This document shows positions 57,748 through 64,000 of a stretch of 64,000 nt of DNA, piece after piece. The stretch is taken from NCBI RefSeq assembly GCF_001513745.1, contig NZ_CP013382.1, positions 806,001 to 870,000 on the forward strand, written 5' to 3'. Position 1 is the first letter of the stretch. Every line of letters begins with the position of its first letter. The notes beneath the pieces are model-generated. The model had not been told where the DNA came from. It searched no databases and saw only the letters and a list, made by a program, of their open reading frames with translations. The DNA comes from Burkholderia humptydooensis (GTDB taxonomy: Bacteria; Pseudomonadota; Gammaproteobacteria; Burkholderiales; Burkholderiaceae). Position numbers and translations under genes: made by a program.

Positions 57748-59874
57748 ATGAACGACTCACGCTTGAAATCCACCGATCCCGTTTCCATCCGGTCCGCAAG
57801 CGGCGAAGCCGACGCGGGCGCGCTCGGGCGTCTGCGCGCGCTGTGGCGCGCGTGGTCGCGCGCGGCGATGCCGCGCGAGCGCGCGAGCGCGACGAACCGG
57901 CTCGCGATCGACGCGCTGCCCGACGAGTGGACCGAGCTCGCGCCGGGCGGCCTGTACGTGGTGTACGCGGCGGCGCGCACGGGCGCGTGCGATGCGCTGA
58001 TCCGGGACAGCGTGCGGCATGCGCGCACGCGCGACGTCACGGTCGTGCTCGCGCGCGAGCGCGCGGAGGTCGCGGCGCGGCTGCGCGAGATCGGCTTCGT
58101 CGACGGCGTGCACGCGCGGGGTTGGCCGCGGCGCTTGAACGTGCTCGCGATGCCGCCGCGCGATACGAACACGCGGGACGCGTCGGCCGCATTCGATACG
58201 CCGGACGAGCTGGACGCACTGAATCCGCAACTGGCGCAACTCTCGCAACGAGACGCCGCGCCCGAACCCGCAACCGCACCCGCGTTCGCGCGCCTCGTCG
58301 GCGGCCTGCGCGCGCTGAAGCGCTACCGCTTTCGTGCGAACGCGCTGTACTTCGTCGAAGGCGCCGAGCGCTGGCTCAGTTGGCACGATCCCGCCGCGCT
58401 GACGCACGAAGGGCGTGCGCTCGCCGGCTGGTGCCGCTCGCATCGGATCGCGCTCGTGCTGCTGATCGATCCGCAGGCGGCGGAGGCCGACGCGAGCCGC
58501 GCCGGCACGCCGCACACGGCAGCGTCGCGCATCGCGCCCGCCGCGCGTGACAACACGCATGGCGACGATCGCGCAGCAGATCGCATCGACGATCGCGCCG
58601 CCCCCTTCGCCGTCGACCGCACGCCCGCCGCGCGCGGCGGATTTCACGGCGCCTGCGCAGGCGTCGCGCAATTGCAGCGCACGCACGGCGAGCTGCGCTG
58701 GCGGGTCGATTTCTGGCGCGCGCGCGGCGCGGTCGCCACAGGCGAGGTGCGCGCGCTGCGCTTCACGGGCGACGGACGGCTCACGGCCGTGCCGGCGGCC
58801 GGCGCGCACGCGGCGCGCGGCGACGCGCGGCTCGCGTTCGACGAGATGCGCGTCGTCGCAAGCCGCCGCGTGGTCGAGCGCGAATCGTGGGTGCCGGGCG
58901 ACTGGGACATCGTCGACGACAACGCCGCGGTGCTCGACGCCTGCGACGGCGCGCATGCGGCGACCGCGGTGCTCGCGTTCACCGGCCGCGCGCAGCTCGA
59001 GGCGCTGTGCGCGACGATCCACGCGCTGCGCCTGCGGTGCGGCGGCGCGCTGAAGATCATCGTCGTCGAGCGCGGCGAGGCGATGCGCCATCAGTTCGAG
59101 CAGCTCGCGCTGAACCTCGGCGCGAACCAGGTCGTCGCGCGCAACCTGCCGTTCTCGCGCGTGCTCGCGGTGCTGCGTTCGCTGCGGGGCCAACTGTATG
59201 CGCGCCCGGTCGCGGCCGACTATCGGGCCGCGCTCGCCGCGTCGCTCGGCGACACGGTGCTCGGCTATCTGCCCGTCGGCGCGTTCTGCTCGCATGCGCG
59301 CGCGGTGCTCGAGCGCAGCGCGGTGCTCGCGCTGTCGCATACGCTCGTGAAGCTGACGCTGCTGCCAGGCGTCGCGCATGCGCACGCGCTGCGCGCGTGC
59401 ACGCTGCGCCGCGCGGGCGACGTGCTGACCGCCGACGCGCAGCACCTGTACCTGTTCCTGTTCGCCTGCGAACTCGCCGATGCGCACGACGTGCTCGGCC
59501 ATCTCTTCGGCGTGCCGGTCGAGCGGATCGCGGATCGCGTCGTGCATCTCGCGGAAGAAAGCATCGAGCACGAGTTGAACGCGCTCGACGCGGCGAACCG
59601 GCGCGCGCCAATCGCCGATTACAGCGATCTCTTCTCGGCGGCGGCGGGCGGGCCCCCCGCGCGCGACGATGGTTCGTCGGCCGAACGCGCGCTGCGCGCA
59701 TCGACCGAAACTGCGCAAATCGTCGTGCCGCCGCCGATCGCACCGATTACACCGACGGTTACGCCGCACGCGCCGCGACCGCTCCGGCCGCGCACTGCCG
59801 GCGCGATCGCCCACGCGCGCGCCCGCACCGCCACGCGCGACGCGATGCCGTTGCGCATCAGGGAGGCCGAATGA
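57748..59874 (+). CDS. bcsE: BcsE-like c-di-GMP-binding regulator of cellulose synthesis
   Basis: Predicted 708-residue cytoplasmic protein. The N-terminal RecA-like region (about 55-270; APGGLYVVYAAARTGACDAL, FRANALYFVEGAERWLSWHD) and the second part (about 350-620; LGANQVVARNLPFSRVLAVL, LGDTVLGYLPVGAFCSHARA) follow the GIL-domain order of BcsE, which binds c-di-GMP and boosts cellulose production. I did not identify the RxxD binding motif unambiguously. The Pro/Ala/Arg-rich C-terminus is dispensable-looking. Its stop overlaps the bcsF-like ATG. Confidence 0.85.
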   Translation: MNDSRLKSTDPVSIRSASGEADAGALGRLRALWRAWSRAAMPRERASATNRLAIDALPDEWTELAPGGLYVVYAAARTGACDALIRDSVRHARTRDVTVVLARERAEVAARLREIGFVDGVHARGWPRRLNVLAMPPRDTNTRDASAAFDTPDELDALNPQLAQLSQRDAAPEPATAPAFARLVGGLRALKRYRFRANALYFVEGAERWLSWHDPAALTHEGRALAGWCRSHRIALVLLIDPQAAEADASRAGTPHTAASRIAPAARDNTHGDDRAADRIDDRAAPFAVDRTPAARGGFHGACAGVAQLQRTHGELRWRVDFWRARGAVATGEVRALRFTGDGRLTAVPAAGAHAARGDARLAFDEMRVVASRRVVERESWVPGDWDIVDDNAAVLDACDGAHAATAVLAFTGRAQLEALCATIHALRLRCGGALKIIVVERGEAMRHQFEQLALNLGANQVVARNLPFSRVLAVLRSLRGQLYARPVAADYRAALAASLGDTVLGYLPVGAFCSHARAVLERSAVLALSHTLVKLTLLPGVAHAHALRACTLRRAGDVLTADAQHLYLFLFACELADAHDVLGHLFGVPVERIADRVVHLAEESIEHELNALDAANRRAPIADYSDLFSAAAGGPPARDDGSSAERALRASTETAQIVVPPPIAPITPTVTPHAPRPLRPRTAGAIAHARARTATRDAMPLRIREAE

Positions 59875-60083
59875 TTTCGCTGATGGTCGCCGGCTTCGTC
59901 GCCGGCATCGTGATCGCCGTTGCGATCCGGCTCGTCGCGTCGCGCGGCGGCGCCGGCCGCGGGCTGTCGTTGCCGCGCGATTTCGATCGCCGCGACGCGG
60001 TCCACTGCACGATCGAACCGGTCGCGCTGCACGCGCGGTTGCTGCCGTCGGCCGCGCAACGCGAACGGCGGGACGGGCGATGA
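59871..60083 (+). CDS. bcsF: BcsF-like small membrane protein
   Basis: Predicted 70-residue protein with one N-terminal membrane helix (MISLMVAGFVAGIVIAVAIR) and a basic cytoplasmic tail. Enterobacterial BcsF is 63 residues with the same layout, lies next to bcsE, and recruits BcsE to the membrane. Sequence similarity is slight, so the name rests on size, topology and position. It overlaps bcsE by 4 nt and bcsQ by 4 nt (both ATGA), so it is embedded in a translationally coupled string. Confidence 0.72.
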   Translation: MISLMVAGFVAGIVIAVAIRLVASRGGAGRGLSLPRDFDRRDAVHCTIEPVALHARLLPSAAQRERRDGR

Positions 60084-60865
60084 AGACGATCGCGATCGTT
60101 TCGACGACGGGCGGCGCGGGTCGCACGATGCTGACGGCGGCGCTCGCGGCGCTGCTCGCGCGCGGCGGCCGGCCGGTCGTCGCGCTCGATTTCGATCCGC
60201 AGAACCTGCTCGGCGTGCAGCTCGGGCTCGACGCGTTCGCGCCGGCGGGCGTCGCGCGCGCGCTGGCGGGCGCGGGCGTCGCGTGGCACGCGCACACGTG
60301 GCGCAGCGCGGATGGCGTGCTGTTCGTGCCGTACGGCCATGTCGATTCCGCGCAGGCGCTCGCGTGCGACGCGCGGCTCGCCGCCGATCCCGAATGGCTC
60401 GCGCGCTCGCTCGCCGACGTCGCGCTGCCGGCCGAAGGCGTGACGCTGATCGACACCGCGCGCTTCCCGTCGCAGCAGGCGGCGCATGCGTTGCGCTGCG
60501 CGGATCTCGCGCTGTGCGTCGTGCCGCCCGATCCCGCCGCGTGCGCGACGGCCGCCGCACGTCTGCCGGAGCTGCGCGCGGCGAGCGCGGGCGCGCTGCG
60601 CATCGTCGTGAACCGGCTGAACCCGGCGCGCGACATGCAGCGCGACGTGCTCGCGATGCTGCGTGCGGCGGCAGGCTCGGGCGTCGTGCTCGAGCAGCGC
60701 GTGCATCTCGATGCGGCATTGCCCGAGGCGCTCGCGCGCGGTACGTGGTTCTTCGACGACGCGCCGCATTCGCAGGCGTCGCACGATCTGCACGGCGTCG
60801 CGAGCTGGGTCGACGCATGGCTCGGCGCGCCGGCCGCGCGCGACGCGACGGGGGCGCCCGCATGA
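60080..60865 (+). CDS. bcsQ: BcsQ-like MinD/ParA-family protein with degenerate Walker A
   Basis: Predicted 261-residue MinD-family protein that in E. coli localises cellulose synthesis to a pole and stabilises the synthase. The opening MKTIAIVSTTGGAGRTMLTA aligns with the deviant Walker A (KGGxGKT), but both lysines are replaced (Thr10 and Arg15); Thr16 is kept. Other parts look normal (VVALDFDPQNLLGVQLGL, LIDTARFPSQQ, IVVNRLNPARDMQRDVLAML). It probably cannot hydrolyse ATP normally. It overlaps bcsF and bcsA by 4 nt each. Confidence 0.87.
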   Translation: MKTIAIVSTTGGAGRTMLTAALAALLARGGRPVVALDFDPQNLLGVQLGLDAFAPAGVARALAGAGVAWHAHTWRSADGVLFVPYGHVDSAQALACDARLAADPEWLARSLADVALPAEGVTLIDTARFPSQQAAHALRCADLALCVVPPDPAACATAAARLPELRAASAGALRIVVNRLNPARDMQRDVLAMLRAAAGSGVVLEQRVHLDAALPEALARGTWFFDDAPHSQASHDLHGVASWVDAWLGAPAARDATGAPA

Positions 60866-63402
60866 CGGCGCGCGCGGCATTTCGTCGACGGATCGGCGGC
60901 GCGGCCGCGCGCGTGCGCGGCTGGGTCGCGCGCGGCCTCGGCGTATCCGACGAGCGTTCGTCGTTCGACTGGCTCGTGCGCGTGTTCTTCCATGCGCCCG
61001 CGCCGGGCACGCGCGACGTCGCGCGCGACTGGCTGCGCGCGGCGGTTCTTTGGGCCGCCGCGCAATGGGGCGTGACGCGGCCGCGCCGCGCGCGCGACTG
61101 GCTCTGGCGCGCGTTCGTGCGCGCGCCGCACGAAAGGCGGTCGCGCGCGCGCGATCCGTTCGCGTGGATCGACGCGACGCTCGTACCGGCGTTGACGCTC
61201 GCGCGCCGCATGCAGCGATGCATCGACGGATGGCTCGCCCGCTTGCCGTGGCATCGCTGGGGCGAGCGCGTCGAGCGCGGCGCGCAGCGCGCTGGCGCGC
61301 ATCGCTGGCTGCTGCCGGCGAGCGGCGCGGCGGGGCTCGCGCTGTGGCTCGCGGCCGGCACGTCGCCGCTCGCGCCGGCGGGCCAGTTCGCGTTCTTCGC
61401 GACGCTCGCCGCGCTCGCGCTCGCGCTGCGCCGCATGCCGGGCCGCCTGCCGACGCTCGCGCTCGCGACGTTCGCGCTGCTTGCGATGGCGCGCTACATC
61501 TGGTGGCGCAGCACCGAGACGCTCGACTTGCGCACGCCGCTCGAAGCGTGCGTCGGCTATCTGCTGTACGCGGCCGAGGCGTACACATGGCTCATCCTCG
61601 TGCTCGGCTTCGTGCAGACCGCGTGGCCGCTCGAGCGTCCGGTCGCGCGCCTGCCGGACGATCCCGCCGGCTGGCCGAGCGTGGACGTCTACATTCCGAC
61701 ATACGACGAGCCGCTCGCCGTCGTGAAGCCGGCGATATTCGCCGCGCAGAGCCTCGACTGGCCCGCGGACAGACTCAACGTCTATCTGCTCGACGACGGC
61801 CGCCGCCCGGCGTTCGAGGCGTTCGCGCGCGATGCGGGCATCGGCTATCTGACGCGCGACGACAATCGCCACGCGAAGGCGGGCAACATCAACAGCGCGC
61901 TCGCGCGCACGCACGGCGAATACGTCGCGATCTTCGACTGCGATCACGTGCCGACGCGCTCGTTCCTGCAGACGACGATGGGCGCATTCCTTCGCGATCC
62001 GAACTGTGCGCTCGTGCAGACGCCGCATCATTTCTTCTCGCCGGACCCGTTCGAGCGCAACCTCGGCACGTTCCGCCGCGTGCCGAACGAGGGCAGCCTG
62101 TTCTACGGGCTCGTGCAGGCGGGCAACGACCTGTGGAACGCCGCGTTCTTCTGCGGCTCGTGCGCGGTGCTCAAGCGCGGCCCGCTCGAAGAGGTCGGCG
62201 GCGTCGCGGTCGAGACCGTCACCGAGGACGCGCACACCGCGCTCAAGCTGCATCGCCGCGGCTACACGAGCGCCTATCTGCCGACCGTGCAGGCCGCGGG
62301 CCTCGCGACCGAAAGCCTCGCGGGCCACATCCGGCAGCGCGCGCGCTGGGCGCGCGGAATGGCGCAGATCTTCCGGATCGACAATCCGTTCGTCGGCCGC
62401 GGCCTCGGCTTCTTCCAGCGCGTGTGCTACGGCAACGCGATGCTGCATTTCTTCTACGGCATTCCGCGGCTCGTGTTCCTGACGATGCCGATCGCGTACC
62501 TGTTCTTCCACCTGTATTTCATCAACGCGTCGGCGCTCGCGCTCGCCAGCTACGTGCTGCCGTACATGGCGCTCGCGCACGTCGCGAACGCGCGGATGCA
62601 GGGGCGCTTCAGGCATTCGTTCTGGGCCGAGGTGTACGAATCGGTGCTCGCGTGGTACATCGCGCTGCCGACGACGATCGCGTTCCTGAGCCCGAAGCAC
62701 GGCAAGTTCAACGTGACCGCGAAGGGCGGGCGGATCGACGAAGGCTACGTCGACTGGGCGACGTCCAGGCCCTATCTCGCGCTCTTCGTGCTGAACGTCG
62801 CGGCGATCTTCGCGGGCGGCGTGCGGCTTGCCGCGGGCGGCGGCGACGAGGCGTCGACGATCCTGATGAACGTCGCGTGGGCGCTGTACAACCTCGCGAT
62901 GCTCGGCGCGGCGCTCGCGGTCGCGCGCGAGGCGAAGCAGGTGCGCGTCACGCACCGGATCGCGATGCGGGTGCCGGCGACGCTGCTTCTCGCCGACGGC
63001 ACGACGGCCGCGTGCCACACGAAGGACTACTCGGCGGGCGGCCTCGGGCTCGATGCGGTGCCGGGTGCGCGCATCGCGCTCGGCGACACGCTCGACGTCT
63101 GCGTGAGCCGCGGCGACCGGCCGTTCCATTTCCCGGTGCGCGTGACCCGCGTCGACGCCACGCATCTCGGCGTGCAGTTCGAGCGGCTGACGCTCGAGCA
63201 GGAGCGCCAGCTCGTGCAGTGCACGTTCGGCCGCGCGGACGCGTGGCTCGACTGGCGCGACGCGAACCGCGACGCCGACGACGCGCCGCTGCGCGGGCTG
63301 AAGGAGGTGCTCGCGATGGGGTTCGCTGGCTACGCGCGGATGCTGCGGGCAGCGACGAGCGCGATGCGGGCAAGACGCGCGGCCGACCGGACGCGTCATT
63401 GA
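60862..63402 (+). CDS. bcsA: BcsA, c-di-GMP-activated cellulose synthase catalytic subunit
   Basis: Predicted 846-residue membrane GT2 glycosyltransferase that polymerises UDP-glucose. A basic N-terminal region of about 150 residues precedes four membrane segments. Catalytic motifs: DDG (311-313), DCD (359-361), TED (454-456) and QRARW (492-496; the QxxRW motif). Four more membrane segments follow. The C-terminal PilZ domain has RxxxR at Arg695-Arg699 (RVTHR) and DxSxxG at Asp722-Gly727 (DYSAGG), so c-di-GMP activation is expected. The ATG overlaps the bcsQ stop. Confidence 0.96.
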   Translation: MTARAAFRRRIGGAAARVRGWVARGLGVSDERSSFDWLVRVFFHAPAPGTRDVARDWLRAAVLWAAAQWGVTRPRRARDWLWRAFVRAPHERRSRARDPFAWIDATLVPALTLARRMQRCIDGWLARLPWHRWGERVERGAQRAGAHRWLLPASGAAGLALWLAAGTSPLAPAGQFAFFATLAALALALRRMPGRLPTLALATFALLAMARYIWWRSTETLDLRTPLEACVGYLLYAAEAYTWLILVLGFVQTAWPLERPVARLPDDPAGWPSVDVYIPTYDEPLAVVKPAIFAAQSLDWPADRLNVYLLDDGRRPAFEAFARDAGIGYLTRDDNRHAKAGNINSALARTHGEYVAIFDCDHVPTRSFLQTTMGAFLRDPNCALVQTPHHFFSPDPFERNLGTFRRVPNEGSLFYGLVQAGNDLWNAAFFCGSCAVLKRGPLEEVGGVAVETVTEDAHTALKLHRRGYTSAYLPTVQAAGLATESLAGHIRQRARWARGMAQIFRIDNPFVGRGLGFFQRVCYGNAMLHFFYGIPRLVFLTMPIAYLFFHLYFINASALALASYVLPYMALAHVANARMQGRFRHSFWAEVYESVLAWYIALPTTIAFLSPKHGKFNVTAKGGRIDEGYVDWATSRPYLALFVLNVAAIFAGGVRLAAGGGDEASTILMNVAWALYNLAMLGAALAVAREAKQVRVTHRIAMRVPATLLLADGTTAACHTKDYSAGGLGLDAVPGARIALGDTLDVCVSRGDRPFHFPVRVTRVDATHLGVQFERLTLEQERQLVQCTFGRADAWLDWRDANRDADDAPLRGLKEVLAMGFAGYARMLRAATSAMRARRAADRTRH

Positions 63403-63435
63403 CGCGCCGATTCAACTGACGACGGAGCCACGTCG

Positions 63436-64000
63436 ATGACGTTCTGGAATCTGTATTTCATTCTGAAGCTCTATCTGTTCGCGGCGGGCCATCTGAAGCC
63501 GCTGTGGATCGCGAACCTCGGTTTCGCGCTCGCGCTCGCACTGAGCTCGCCGGTGAGGCGGCGCGGCTTGCGGCTGCTGCGCCACGCGCTCGCGTTCGTG
63601 ATCGGCGTGCCGCTGATGTACTACGAAGCGGACGTGCCGCCGTTCGCGCGGCTCGTCGAAACGCTCGGCAGCCTGCGCTCGTTCAGCGTCGGCTACTGGA
63701 TGGAGCTCGTGCCGCGCTTCGTGCCGCCGATGCTCGCGCTGATCGCGCTCGGCGTCGTGATCGGCTATCTGATCGTCAATCGCTGGCTGCGCGTCGCGAC
63801 GTTCGTGCTGCTCGCGCTGATCGCGCTGCCCGTGTGGCAGGCGGGCAGCGCGGCGCTCGCGCGCCTCGACGCGGCGGCCGTGGCCGCCGGGGCCGCGTCC
63901 GGGCCGGTTGAAACGGGGCGCGCCGCGCAGCCGCAGGATCACAACGCGGCGCTTGCCGCGTTCCGCTCGCAGGAATCGCAGCGGCAGGTGACGTTCGGCC
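63436..64000 (+). CDS. bcsG: BcsG-like cellulose phosphoethanolamine transferase (5' part)
   Basis: The first 188 codons are in the window, and the frame is open to the edge. The protein starts MTFWNLYFILKLYLFAAGHL and has four hydrophobic segments within 130 residues (roughly 25-40, 48-65, 93-115 and 118-135). Then comes the stretch NAALAAFRSQESQRQVTFG that leads into the alkaline-phosphatase-like domain in BcsG. BcsG modifies cellulose with phosphoethanolamine at the inner membrane. A GACGGAG site precedes the ATG, 33 nt after bcsA. The catalytic domain is outside the window. Confidence 0.88.
   Translation, partial: MTFWNLYFILKLYLFAAGHLKPLWIANLGFALALALSSPVRRRGLRLLRHALAFVIGVPLMYYEADVPPFARLVETLGSLRSFSVGYWMELVPRFVPPMLALIALGVVIGYLIVNRWLRVATFVLLALIALPVWQAGSAALARLDAAAVAAGAASGPVETGRAAQPQDHNAALAAFRSQESQRQVTFG

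Noticed and set aside
52321..63399. Very long minus-strand open frames opposite the bcs genes (1413 and 1880 codons)
   Set aside because: They are mirror frames of GC-rich codon bias: Arg/Ala-rich low-complexity translations, no recognisable domain, no ribosome-binding sites, and full overlap with clear bcs genes.
1..64000. tRNA, rRNA, CRISPR array, insertion sequence or prophage
   Set aside because: No cloverleaf-like conserved sequence, no regular spacer-repeat array, no transposase or integrase translation, and no flanking target duplications were found by reading the window.

Overview
The window reads as part of a replicon of a Burkholderia pseudomallei-group organism. The evidence is very high GC, with C/G at most third codon positions; a plant-type (Hrp2) type III secretion system like B. 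pseudomallei T3SS-2 beside an R64-like type IVB pilus locus; and T6SS and cellulose genes typical of the genus. The species assignment is inference; no database was searched.

Region 1 (1-18.8 kb) is most of an hrp-type T3SS. The leftward hrpB1-hrpB2-sctJ operon and the rightward sctU-sctV-hpaP-sctQ-sctR-sctS-hpaA operon diverge. They are followed by sctD (hrpD5), an hrpD6-like gene, a small pilin/needle candidate and the chaperone gene hpaB. Next come a probable N-myristoylated ADP-ribosyltransferase effector, an HrpB/HrpX-type AraC activator, a second HrpB1/HrpK gene, a harpin-like gene, a histidine kinase/OmpR-type pair and a divergent secretin-like SctC paralogue. Six TTCG-N16-TTCG elements (hrpII/PIP boxes), most with a -10-like hexamer 31-33 nt downstream, mark a regulon that the AraC protein would activate.

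Region 2 (18.9-29.9 kb) is a complete-looking type IVB pilus set in R64 style (pilL, N, O, P, Q, R, S, M, V). A PilT-family ATPase gene lies divergently upstream. The pilus set sits inside the T3SS locus: the true sctC secretin gene (30.0-31.9 kb) lies beyond it and has its own hrpII box overlapping the end of pilV.

Region 3 (31.9-36.1 kb) holds poorly known genes: a membrane protein, a 76-residue protein, a hypothetical protein divergent from a small HTH regulator that may be leaderless, and a secreted PPC-like protein.

Region 4 (36.3-42.4 kb) is a lower-GC T6SS effector module on the minus strand: vgrG, a Tle4-like lipase, a periplasmic Tli4-like immunity protein and a PAAR protein.

Region 5 (42.8-49.8 kb) contains an agmatinase/guanidinobutyrase-family gene divergent from a LysR regulator, a small membrane protein, a decayed Lon-family protease gene, a hypothetical gene, and a hipBA toxin-antitoxin pair with palindromic operators.

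Region 6 (49.8-64.0 kb) is a single-direction cellulose operon in the unusual order bcsB-bcsZ-bcsC-bcsE-bcsF-bcsQ-bcsA-bcsG. The last gene is cut by the window end. BcsQ lacks both Walker A lysines.

I saw no tRNA, rRNA, insertion sequence or CRISPR array. Starts were chosen from ribosome-binding sites, overlaps with upstream stops, and signal peptides.
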